DNA of 29,608 bases, taken from Poteriospumella lacustris (Eukaryota > Sar > Chrysophyceae > Chromulinales > Dinobryaceae). Position 1 is the stretch's first letter, and every line of letters begins with the position of its first letter. Below the pieces are notes generated by a model. It saw only the letters and a list, made by a program, of their open reading frames with translations. It made no database searches and was not told where the DNA came from. Made by a program: the position numbers and the translations under genes. Below are positions 1 to 10,847 of this stretch, one piece after another. The stretch is taken from NCBI GenBank assembly GCA_008000375.1, contig SMOI01000069.1:25663-55270 (forward strand), in the 5' to 3' direction.

Positions 1-141
1 CTAGCTATCGGCTACTCTCTGGCTGGAACCCCTCGTCCGTAGCAATAACATTGCACTTATAACGGTTTACTAATGAAGGAATTCTACTCTCAAATCAAAC
101 AATTTTGGGCAACGTGGACTCGGGGTGATAGGTCACGGCTC
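1..141. other. 3' flank of the calpain gene
   Basis: This AT-richer stretch follows the TGA at 142-144 on the minus strand and presumably holds the 3' UTR. I see no AATAAA and no other gene. Confidence 0.4.
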
Positions 142-3100
142 TCACATGAGGTCGTCGTCCTCGTCGATGGGAACATCGATGTCCTCGCCCCCATCATCCA
201 GATGCGAGTCATCGACGGCGGCTGTCACACGCGCAGGCCCGGAGTATGTCTGGTTCAACTTCTCCTTGGCGGAGCCGTTGCCACCAGTCGCCTTGCTGCC
301 AGTTGTCGGTCCAGCGGCTGCGCGGGGTATTTCCACCGTTCGCGCGAGTCGCTCTGCGCCGATCGTTGCAGCAGGCTTCTGCCCACTCGGTCGTGCCGGC
401 GCCGCGCCTGCTCCAGCCGACACCCCCGCCGACTTTCCGCCGCTGGGATCCAAGGGATGATGCCACTGCGTCTTGTGGCGCTCGTGGTCGATGTACACGA
501 AGCGGTTCGCCGGCGGATGGAACTTGCGCTCCCACTTGGGCGGCAGAGGCTGCGTGTGCCAGTAGTCTGCGTCATTGGTCGCGGGCGTCTCGACAGCCGT
601 AGTGGACGCTGGAGGCGCCGCTTCCACCTTCGCGCTCTGACTGCGAAGCACCACTTTCTTCGCTGGACCAGCCGTCGCGTCCTCCGCACCGCCCTGCTGC
701 TTCATGGCAGCTACTGCCGCCTTGCCAGAGCCCTGCACGACAGCCGACGCGGGCCTTGCCTTTGCCTCTGTCGGAGCTGTCGTTCCCGAGCCTACCGCGG
801 CAGCGGCAGCAGCGGCCTTCGTACCCAGCACCGGTCCCTCTTGGCTCATGCGCAACGAGGCCTCGCTGCCACGTAGCTTGCGCTGCTGCACCTTCAACAA
901 CTGCGTCAACTCGCGTTTGAAGTGGTCCATCACCGCGTGCACTTGCACCATCTTGCGCGCGTCCGGGCCCACGTCTTGGACCACCTTCACCGCAAACTCC
1001 GTGTTCACGTCGATCATCAGCTCCGAGAAGGCGACCAAGAGCTCTCGCTGCGTGATCATGCCCTCGGGCGTGGCGAAGCTGTGCAACAGCCGCTGCAGCG
1101 TGTCCAAGATCGGAGCGGCGGTGACCGGCGCATTCGTCGCACCGGTGAGCTTTATCTTGCGCTCGTACCGCGTCGTCAGGATCTGTAGAACGTGCTGCAG
1201 GTCCATCGCCGGCAACGCGGCCACATCGCCCAGCGTCGTCGTGGAGGCTGCCCCCGCGGCAGCGCTGCTGGTGGCGGCCGCAGGTGTGGCCGCGGAGGTG
1301 GCGGCCGTCTCCTGCAGCCGGTACATCTCCTCGACGGTCTTCGCGTGTTCTTCCTTCATCCGCTGCAACTGCTGCTTCAGGTCCTCGGCGGCTTTCTTCG
1401 CCGCACGTTCCTGTTCCTGTAGCTGTTGATTCGTGGCCTTGAGCTCTTGCACCTCCGCCTGGGCCTTGGCCTCGGCCAGCTTCCCACGCGGCGTCGTCGT
1501 CACACCGCCGCTGCCGCTGCCGCTGCCGCTGTCTTTCGACTGCGACGCCGTCGCGACTTGTTCTTCCAATCGGTGCAGCTCCGACAGCACCGCGGCATGT
1601 TCCCGTTGCCATTTCTCTCGCTCGGTTTGGAGCCGTTGGGTCTCCGCCTGCAGCTGTTGCTTGTCGGTTTCGAGCTGCGCAATGGTCGCGTCCGCTGAGG
1701 GCGACCCCGCTGCTGCTCCTCCAGCTGCGGCTGTGGCTGCGGCTGCGGCTGCGGCTGGGGCTTTGCCCCCGCCGCTGTTGCTCGCTTGGAAGAGCTTCGC
1801 GTATTCGGACTCCGCCCGCTGCAGCTTCTCCTGCGTCGCCGCCAGCTGCTGCGCGAGCTCTTTCGCTTTGCCCTGCGACGCCGCCGCGGTCGCCATGCTC
1901 CGCGTCGCCCCGCCGCCGCCGCCACCGCCACCGCTGCCCGATGGACCACCGTCGCTCGCGCCTTCGTCTCCCGCCGGCTGCTTCAGCGACGACGCCTGTC
2001 GCTTCAGCGCCTTCGCGTTCGCCTTCGCCTTCATCTCGCCGAGCATCTCGATCGACCGACGGAAGCGCAGCTCCACCTCGATCTCCCCCGCCGGCTCCTC
2101 CACCAGCTTCATCTCGCCCATCTTCGCCTCGGCCGACGCAGCGGACACCGCCGACGACGACGCCGACGACGACGCGGCGGCGGCGGGCTTCTCGACCATG
2201 TTCACGAGCTTGACCCAGACGCGGTCACTGACGCCGGACCCGGACAGCACCGCCGAGACCGACACCTGCGACGTGCCGATCAGTTCCTTCAGCTTCTCGT
2301 CCTTGTGGTTGTACACGTTGATCTGAATGCGCGGCGTGATCGCCGGTCCGACGAAGAGATCTTCCTTCTCCGCCGCTTGGTTGACCCGCTCGCGGAGGAG
2401 GTCGATGTTGAAGTAGTCGGCGGGGCGCTGGCCTCCGCCGCCACTGCCGCCGCTGCCGCCGGGTAGCCGATGGTAGTACAGGTGCTGGAACAGGGGGCAC
2501 TGAGGCTTGACGCCCACTTGGTACTCCGTCGCGGAGCGCGGGTCGTACAGCGTCAAGAACAAGAACGTTTCCTTGTCGCTCTGGCCGCTGCTGCTGCTGT
2601 TGCTGTTGCTGTTGCTGTTGCCTGGTGGCGGGTCGCGGGCACGTCGCTGGCCCTCGCGAATGAGGACCATGACGTACTTGGTCACCGAGTCCAGCTTCAA
2701 CTTGACCACCTCGCGCGCGTGCACCTCGCACGACGTCATCTTCGGCGCGTGGAAGTTGAAGGCGAACTGCGTGTCCCAGACGGGTCGCGGCGCGCCGTCG
2801 TAGTCGATGGCGCTGCGTTGCCAGCTCTTGTGCTTCGGCAGGGCCAGCGCCTGGTCCGCGCCGTCTTTGTCGTCGCGGTCCGCGCCGCCGCCGTCTTCGT
2901 CGCTGGCGCCGCCGTCGCCGTCGCCGTCGTCGTCGGAGCGATCGTCGTCGGAGTCGCCGGTGAACGCGCGTGCTTTCTCCTGCGGCTCGTAGAGGTATCG
3001 CTCGGGTGCGATGTACTTGGGCAAGAGCTGCGCGGTGACGAAAGGGTTGCGCTGGTTCGACAGGTGCGCGAGCATCTCGTCCCAGTCGAAGGTCTCGCGC

Positions 3101-6100
3101 AGCGTCGAGTTGTACGTCGTGAGGACGACCTTCAGCGACGACTGCACCTGCGTCAGGAACGTGCACAGCGCCTTCTGACTGCGAATGCTGCCGAAGACGA
3201 CGCTGCGCACCGACGGCGCCCGTCGAGAGGCGCTGTTGGCTGCGGCGTTGGCGCTGCGACTGTTCGCGACGAGGCTCGTCGATGCGGCGGCGGCAGCGGC
3301 GGCGGTGGCGGCGGCGGCAGACGCTGCACCAGTCGCCCCGCGGCCACGGCCATTGGAAGACGCCACGGCGCCGCGGCCGCGGCCACGGCCGTCGTCGTCG
3401 GCGTCGTCGTCGCCGAGCCGGTTGATGGCCATTTCGTCGACCTCGAAGGACACGTAGAGGTCGTTGAGGACGTAGAAGAACGGCAGCGCCTTCGCCGAGG
3501 CGTCCATCAGCGTCTTGATCTGCTGCACCAGCAGCGGGTCCTCCGCCAGAACCAGTTGCGCCGAGTTCGTCGCGTGCGACCGCACGAGCTTCAGTCGCGC
3601 CAGCATCGCGGACACCGCCGCGTCCTCCTGCGGCGTGTCGACGGGGTTGTACAGGTACAGCGCGTCCGTGTCCACCGCCGTCGCCCCCGCGGCGGTGCGT
3701 CCCGGAGGGAGCAGGACGTGCGCGTGTTGCAGGGCGTGCGCCAGGGCCTTGTTCTGCAGGAACAGCGCCCTGAGCGCCTCGCCGTGCGGCAGCTGCTTCA
3801 CGTTCTCGAACAAATGCAGCTTGTGCACGTCACCGGACAACGGGTCGTCCGCGAGCACGACGAGCTCTTCGCCGTCGCTGGAGACGTAGACGTGGACGAG
3901 GAAGAACGTCGCGGACTTGGTGCGGTCGTGCTCCAGGTGGATCAGGTACTGCAGCTTGCGCTCGATGTACGCGATGCGGTTGTTGCGGATGTACGCGTCC
4001 AGCCCCGAGTACGACAAGAACGCGACCAGGTCGGCCGCGTCCGAGCCGCGGGCGCCGCCGACGCTGCCGACGGTCAGTCCACTGCCACCGCTGCCACCGC
4101 CACCGCCGCCTCCGCCGCCGCCACTGCCACCGCCACCGCTGCGTCCACCGCCACTGCGGCCGCCTCCACCGCCACCGGTCGCCAACACGCCACCGGCCGC
4201 GCTGATGCTACCCCCCGCGGCCGCCAGCACCGTCGCGGGCAGCCGGTTCCAACTCGAATAGATCATCGCGTCGACGACGACGCGCACGAGCACCGACACG
4301 TCCATGCCGCGGAAGAACAGCTTCTTCCCCGTCACCACCGTCGTCGCGCCATCCACCGCCGCCGCCGCCGCCGACGAGGACGCGGACGACGCGGCCTGCG
4401 CGGCCGACAACGGCGCGGCGCCCATCGACGACTTGCGCTCGATGCCGCGGACCATCGGGTCCTTCACCGCGCGGGGGCTGACCAGCGGCACCTCCTTCTC
4501 CTCCAACTGGTGGCACTCCTGCAGCAGCGAGAACAGGTAGCGCACGATCGTGTCGAACGGCGACAGCGCGTCCAGCGTCGGCGCGAACGACGACCAAATC
4601 TTCGCCGTCGTCGAGTGCGGCGGGTCGAACACGTCGAGCGGCGCCGCCACGGCGACCAGCGTCGGCGTCGCGGTCGGCGTCGCGGTCGCTGCAGTGGCGG
4701 CGAGGGGCAGCGGTGGCACCGTCGACTGCGACGCCGCTCGCGTCAAACCGCCGACGGCGGCGGCGGCGGCGGGCTTCGCGGGGGTCAGCGACGCGACGCC
4801 CGCGGCGCCGCGGACGTTGGCGCTGTTCAGCGCACTGGGCGGGCCGGTGGAGCCCGCTGCTGCTGCCGCTGCTGCCGTCGCTGCAGCTGCCGCCGCATCG
4901 GCGGTGGCCTTGCGACTGCCAAAGCTGAAGCTGCCGCCGCGCGCCAGCAGCTCCTTCGTCAGCAAATCGTCGAACTCGTTGAGCACGACGGTCAAGTCGC
5001 CGCTCACCACCACCGCCGCCGCCGCCGCTGTCGGTTCATCGACCGTCGGCACAGGACCCGTTGCTTTGCCTTCGGCGGCGGCGGCGACGGCGGCCGCGGC
5101 GGCGGCTGTGGCTGCGGCCGTGGTCACTCCGGCGGCGGCGGTGGCGGCGGAGGGGTCGGAGAGGACGAAGTCCATGAGGTTGGTGACGCTGAAGTCGAAG
5201 ATGCGCGAGATGCGCGCCATCATCACCTCGGTGAGGTGCAGCAGGCCCAGCGCCTGCATGTTCGCCGTGTTCGACTTCACCTGCGACAGCGTCAGCGTCT
5301 GGAAAATGGCGTTCGGCGGCACCTTGAACGACGCCGCCGCCGACGACGACGACGAGGCGCCAGCGGCCGCCGCGTTGGCGGTCGCGGACGGTGCACCGCC
5401 GTTGACGGTTTTGTCGTCGACGAAGACTTTCTTCGGCCGCAGCGACGACGGCGTCTTCGGCTCTGCGACCGCGCCCGCCGCAGGGGCCGCAGAGACCGCC
5501 GCGCGACTGTGGCGCCGCGCGGTGATCGCCGCGTTGGTGCCCAGTCCGCCGCCGCCCGTCGACTGCATCCGATTCGCCTCCAAATACGCGTCGATCGACG
5601 TCACGCGCTGCTGCTGCATGCGCGCCACGGCGTCCCGCACGAGCCGCCGCAGCTCCATCAGCGTGTTCACCAGGTTCAGGTCCATGCCCACCTTGCCGCT
5701 GCCCCCGCCGTTCATCGCCGCCGCCGTCGCCGCCCCGCCACCGCCACCGCCACTCGACGTCGCCGCTTGGCCCGTGATCGACTTGACCGTGGCGCCGGCG
5801 ATCTCGTGTTGGAAGAACTCGACGAACTCTTTCCAGTTGATGTTGCCCGGCACGGCGCCGGTGAAGCGGTTGAAGAAGATGTCGCAGTCCTCGCGGGAGA
5901 GCTCGATGTTGAGGTCCTGCATCGCCAGGCGGAACTCGTCCTTCGAGATGAGCCCGTTGCCGTTCGTGTCGAACTTCTCGAAGAGTTTGCGGAGGTACGC
6001 GGTCGAGTCGGCCGTCAGCGAGACCGTGGCCTTCGAGGCGCGCTCGCCGGACATCTCCTCGTACGACGTCGTCGCGATGGACAGCAGCCGCCGGTAGATC

Positions 6101-9100
6101 TCGACGTACGTCTTGCCCTGCGCCTGCTGCAGCGCCAAGAGCTTGTCGCGCGCCTCGACGATGGTTTGCTTCGTCTGCGTCTTGCTCACGTGGGCGCCCT
6201 TCACCGAGGCGACGCCGCGGCTGATCAACTTGCCGCGCGGGGTGCCCAGGGCGAGCAGCGGCTGCGTCGGTCCGTTGGCCGCGCGGAGGTTCTTCTGCGC
6301 GGCGGCGGCGGTGGCGGGCGTGCGACTGGTGCCGCTGATCTTCGTCGGCGTCGGCAGCGGCGACGGCGTGTGGCCGTCGAGCAGCTGCAGCTGTTCGCTG
6401 TGCAGCGGCTTGCGCTTCATTTCGAGAAACAGTCGATGGCGCTGGGTCTTGGCGTTGTGCAGCGGCCGCGAGGCGCAGATCGTGTAGACGTTGTCGATGA
6501 GCAGGTCCCACAGGTCGTACGGACGGCTCCGGCCGCTCGCCACCGACGCGGCCGCAGGTGCAGCCGTCACCGTCGCCGTCGCCGTCGCCGTCGGTGGCGT
6601 GGCGACCGTGGCGGTCATCGAGGCGGTGGCGCCCTGGACGGTGGCCAGCGCCGTCGTCGTCGAGGAGATCGCGTCCAGCGCTTGTCCTTTCTTCGTCGCC
6701 GCCGTCGCCGTCGGTTGCAACGCCGCGCGCAGCGGCAGCGTCGAGGCGACCGACGGGGCCGTCGCCGAGCCGATGTTCTTCGTCGGGCCGCCGCCCGTCG
6801 CCTCGTCGAGGGCGATGCCGAGCCACTGCATCACCTCGACGTGTTTGCGGATGTCGCGGCGCGCCTTCTTCCCCGACGACGCCTTCGTCGACGCGCGCAT
6901 GATCGTGATCTCGTCGTCGCGCCGGCCGCCCGCCCCGGTCCCCGCCGCGCCCGTCGCCTTCCCCGTCGCGTCGAACGACGCCGACACGAGCGCCCCCGCC
7001 CCCGACGCGGACGACGCGCGGTTGTTGCGCAGCATCGACAGGTGCTGCGTGCGCTTCACCTCCGCGCGCTGCAGCAGCGCGTCGCTGTGCAGTTTGACCG
7101 CGGCCCCGGCCCCGGCGCGCGAGACGAGGTCCTTCTGCGTCATGCTCATCTGCGACACCACCGTCATCGCCTTGCCGCCGCCGCCGCCGCCGGCCTTCGC
7201 ATTGGCCGTCGCGGGGCCGGCCGAGTGCAGCGTCAACGTGCGCAGCGGCGACCCCGCCCCCGCGCGGAGCCCGTCGAAGTCGGTGTCGAGCGACAGCGAC
7301 AGCGGGTGCTTCCCGCCGCCGCCGCCAGCGCCGCCTGTCGCCGGCCCCGACGGTGCTCCAGCCGCCGTCGAGGAGGACGCCGCTGCCGCTGCCGCTGCCG
7401 CTGCCGCAGACGACGACGTCGCTTCGTGCGCGAATCGCGGCTGCGGCGGCACCGATCGCTCTTTGATCGCCCGTTGCCGCGCGGCCTGCGCCTTCGCCGG
7501 GTCGTACACGATCAACGTCCGCGGCCGAATCGGAGGCACCGCGGCCACCGTCGAGGTCGTCGCGGCCGACGCGGCGGCGGCATTGCCCAGCGCCTGGTGC
7601 ACCGCCTGGATGTTCTTGAACCACGCCGAGGCGTCGCGCAGCCCGCGGGCGCTGTTGATGTGCACGCGCAGCTCGCCGGAGAGGTCGATCGCCTTGAACA
7701 ACAAATCGTCGACGGGCTTCGCCGGGGGCGGCCCCAGGTGGGTGACGCCCTCCTCGAAGGACATGCCCTTCGCGATGAAGTCGAGGAACTCGTTGATCTT
7801 GATCTGCCCCGTGTCGCCGTCCAGCACGACGAAGTCGTCGTCGGGGAAGTCGGTGAGCATGAAGCCGGCGTCCATCATGCGCCGCTTGAAGACGGCGCGC
7901 GACAGCGACTCTTGGTTGTTGTTCAGCAGCAGGTTGCGGATCTGCACGAACGAGATGTTCATCCGCTTCGCCTCGGACACGATGCGGTCGCGCAGCGACT
8001 CTTTCTTCTCGTTGAACTGCGCGACGGACATCTTCAACGTCACTTTGCCCTCGGCGACTTGCATCGGTCGATGGGTCTCGGAGACGACGGCGGAGCCATC
8101 GAGCTGCAGCTTGTCGCAGTCCGCGTAGACGGTCAAGAAGAAGTCGCCCGGCTGGTTGCGCTTGTAGAGACTGGGGATGATGTAGTAGTCCTCGTTCGGC
8201 TGCAGGTAGACTTCCACCTGTGTCGCGCCGAAGTTGTACGGCGGCTGCGCACAGGCTTCGGGGCCCTGGCCGCCGCGAAATGGGTAATACCGCACGGCCT
8301 TGGGGATGTTCTTCTGCGTCGCGTTCGAGCCGGTCAACTCCGCCGCGGAGACGATGTCGAAGGTCAGCGGCGTCGCGTACAACGGATCTTTGTAGTAGTC
8401 GAAGCCCATCGTCAGCCGCGAGTCTTTGATGTACAAGCCGACGAACACGGCTCGGTACTCCTGCCCCCCGCTCGTAGCAGCCGCGGCGGCTCCTTTGCCC
8501 ACGCCGGACCCCGCTGGATTCGTCTCCAGCCGCAGCTTGAACTTGGGGTTGGTGATCCACGTGCCCATGTCGCGGTTGCCGCCCTGTTCCCCCGACCACG
8601 ACCCGCCCACCCGGCGACCGATCCACGTCGCAGGGAAGTTCACCGCGACGAACAGCGACGTGTAGTGCTTCAGCCAGTCGTCGAAGGGCATGAAGAACGT
8701 CCCGTCCGCGTGGTCGATCTGGGCGCGCTCGACTTTCTTCACTTTGGCGTCGAAGACCTGCGCGATGGCCTCGGCGTAGGTGGCGCGCTCGGGCGAATTG
8801 TCGGAAAACCGCCCTTCCCACTCGCCACGGCCCCAGGGGTTGCGCAGCTTCATCAACCGGACTTTCTCGCCGGTCTTCGCGTTCAGCGTCACTTCGCCCA
8901 GGGCCAAGAGACTGTAGGCGTGGCCCATGTGCAGGCCCTGGCCGGCCTCCGCCTCCACTTTCCGTTTGTCGTTGGGCGCCGGTTGGATCGAACAGCCCAT
9001 CATGCTCTTCCACGCGGAATACCGCGACATCAGCGCCCACAAGTCATCGGGCTCGTAGCGTTGCGAGAAGCCCAAATACCCCTCGCGCATGACCACGAGC

Positions 9101-10100
9101 CGCGGGGAGAAGCCCGTCATGTCCGCCAGTCCGTAGTGCGTGTACCCGCCGATCAGCGCCTTGTAGCAGCCGTGCAGCTTCGCATAGGCCTTCTCGATCA
9201 ACGGCACCCACAATTCGTCGGGGTCTTTACCCCCCGCGAAGATCAAGCGACCGTCCTTGTCCTTCACGGGCAGGCGGTCGTCGATGAGGACGAAGAACAG
9301 CGAACAGTCCTTGAAGAACCGCAGCACGTACAAGCCGTATTCCCGGAACTCCTCGCGGCGCCAGAAACAGTTCTCCAACAAGTTGTCGTCGGCGCCCAGC
9401 ACCGCCAAGGCGGAGAGGAACCAACAGTCGCCGAGCTGGCCCTGGATCACGTCGCCGGACGAGGAGCCGTCGATGAACAGCCGACCGTTCTCGCAGAACA
9501 CCTGCGACGGGTGGTGGTGGGGGGAGGGGAGCCAAGGTCAGTGAACAGGACGCGTCAATGACCGTCGAACTGCTCAGCGGGACGTACCTCTTTGTCGCTG
9601 CTTCCGCCTCCGAAGCCGAAATCGTCGTCGTCGTCGTCATCGTCGTCGTCGCCATCGGCGGTCGCGTCGTCGTCGTCGTCGCCTTTTTCTTCTTTGTTTC
9701 CGTCTCCGTCGGGAAACTTATCGTCCGTGTACAGCGGACGCTCCCATCGCAACGTCTCAGGGGCAGGATACTTCGATCCGGCGGGTTCGGGAGCCTTGCC
9801 ACCGTACAAGGACACGGCGCCGTATTCGTCGTCTGCGGTGGGGCCGAAATCGGGGTCTTCGAATTTGCTGTGCGTTGTCTTGAGCTTGTCGATGATTTCC
9901 TTCACCTTTCGCTCCACTTTCTTGTTGATTTTGTCCTCCTCCGACTTCAAGTCTTTCCCTATGCACCGTTAGTAGTGAATCACTGTAAAACTCCACATCC
10001 TCAACCGCACAAGGGCAATGGGCGGCGCCATACCATCGAAATTAATGATGAGGACCGTCGACATCTTCGAGATAATGTACTTCTCCTTCGTGCCCGCCAT
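142..10100 (-). CDS. Giant calpain-type cysteine protease with EF-hand, C2-like, coiled-coil and WW regions (3 exons)
   Basis: Exons are 10034-10100, 9588-9958 and 142-9501, which join in frame to about 3265 aa. The start is ATG at 10100, with A at -3 and G at +4. The catalytic Cys lies in GQLGDCWFL (about C172), His in GHAYSLL (about H340) and Asn in RNPWGRGEW (about N367), so the peptidase should be active. A calpain beta-sandwich (domain III) follows at about 491-612. Then come an EF-hand-like segment near 708, a canonical EF loop DTNGNGLISKDE at about 1324-1335, a C2-like stretch at about 2531-2583, a coiled coil at about 2693-2870 and a WW domain (Trp near 3136 and 3159). Long Ala, Gly, Ser and Asp runs link these parts. 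I see no signal peptide or membrane segment, so it is probably cytosolic and calcium-regulated. Exon 2 carries the typical pre-calpain segment (YPAPETLRWERPLY). The family assignment is firm; the substrate is unknown. The protein is far longer than classical calpains (roughly 700-800 aa). Confidence 0.93.
4080..4182 (-). repeat. Gly/Ser low-complexity tract inside the calpain gene
   Basis: A run of CCACCG/CCGCCG-type units on the plus strand codes, on the minus strand, for an almost pure Gly tract with scattered Ser and Arg. It is one of many codon-repeat tracts in this gene; others include Ala runs near 5085-5125 and 7380-7405 and an Asn-Ser run near 2587-2622. Such tracts are slippage-prone linkers between domains. 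Confidence 0.8.
9502..9587 (-). other. Intron 2 of the calpain gene (86 nt, phase 0)
   Basis: On the minus strand the donor reads GAG|GTACGT and the acceptor CCGTCGCAG|GTGTTC. Splicing joins the end of an acidic, Asp-rich segment (SDKE) to VFCENGRLF, eight residues or so before the calpain domain proper. Both flanking frames stay open and in phase. The GTG codon at 9501 directly after the acceptor is not a start codon. Confidence 0.9.
9620..9690 (-). repeat. Asp-codon repeat in calpain exon 2
   Basis: GAC/GAT codon repeats on the minus strand code two runs of Asp (5 and 10 residues) just before the exon 2 donor. The acidic segment lies directly N-terminal to the peptidase domain. It could bind calcium or be a flexible linker; the sequence does not decide which. 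Confidence 0.8.
9959..10033 (-). other. Intron 1 of the calpain gene (75 nt, phase 1)
   Basis: The donor reads GATG|GTATGG and the acceptor CTACTAACGGTGCATAG|GG. CTACTAAC is a near-ideal branch-point sequence close to the AG. Splicing joins an ATG-initiated 22-codon exon to the exon that carries the conserved pre-calpain segment. That second exon has an in-frame TAA just upstream and no ATG of its own before the conserved part. Confidence 0.85.
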
Positions 10101-10847
10101 GATGCTGCAATGATATCCAAGCTACGCGTCAATCCGGGAAAAAAGAACTACACAGAGGAACAACCAATGCAACGTTGGACAATGGGGAAGGGGGAAGGGG
10201 ATAAAAACGCTGTTACTGCTCCAGGCAACTCGCTTGACGTCAATGAAGGACCAAGCAATAATACTGTGCTTCTCAAAGGCCAAGGTTCCTGTCTCACTAT
10301 ATAGTTTTCCTCGTCTAGTCGCCGTGGGGCGATTCATTTCAAACGCTGCTGCGGCGGTTTCAACTCGACGCCGTTTCTGAAACGCTCACTATGGATCCTA
10401 TTTACTGGGAAAGGTTGGGTACGTTTGGGTATGGAGCTGGTGGGGGAGAGGGTCGCTGAATGGGCACCTGTGCATTACAACCTCTTGTGGAAGACTGGTC
10501 GGCACTAAGACTCATTCCATGTACTGCTCCGCGTTGGTTATGATGCCAGCGACATGGTAGATCGTTTTTCCAAAATTTTCTCTCCTTTTCTCCGTCGGTT
10601 CTACGCGGTGCCAATGACACCTCGAAGGGCGACGGGGACACTGGACATTGCTGCGCAGGAGGCCCTCCTGTGTTCAAATCAACAACCAAAGACAATACGC
10701 AGTATAAGTCGCATTACAGACCAGAAAAGGGCACCACTCAACCTACGAACCGATAACACAAATTGACTGTGACACCCACCGCTACCTGTCACAGCCGCCA
10801 CTGCACCTCCCTCCACTAACTCACCCACATACACAATACGTGGCCCA
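10101..10847. other. Spacer between the calpain start and the LRR-A stop
   Basis: No ORF here looks like a gene. It should contain the calpain promoter and 5' UTR on the minus strand. A TATATAG sequence near 10297-10304, about 200 nt upstream of the ATG, is a weak TATA candidate. The right-hand part is the 3' flank of LRR-A. Positions 10671-10723, read on the minus strand, match 21250-21304 downstream of LRR-B (shared core GGTCTGTAATGCGACTT), so the duplication reaches past the stop codons. Confidence 0.5.

Noticed and set aside
2470-9561. A 2363-codon open frame on the plus strand opposite the calpain gene
   Set aside because: It is Arg/His/Gly/Val-rich with no domain. High GC at third codon positions and triplet repeats in the calpain gene suppress stops on the opposite strand. 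The calpain frame carries all recognisable motifs.
10402-10766. Short open frames on both strands in the calpain/LRR-A spacer
   Set aside because: They have no domain, and part of the stretch is simply the duplicated 3' flank of the LRR genes.
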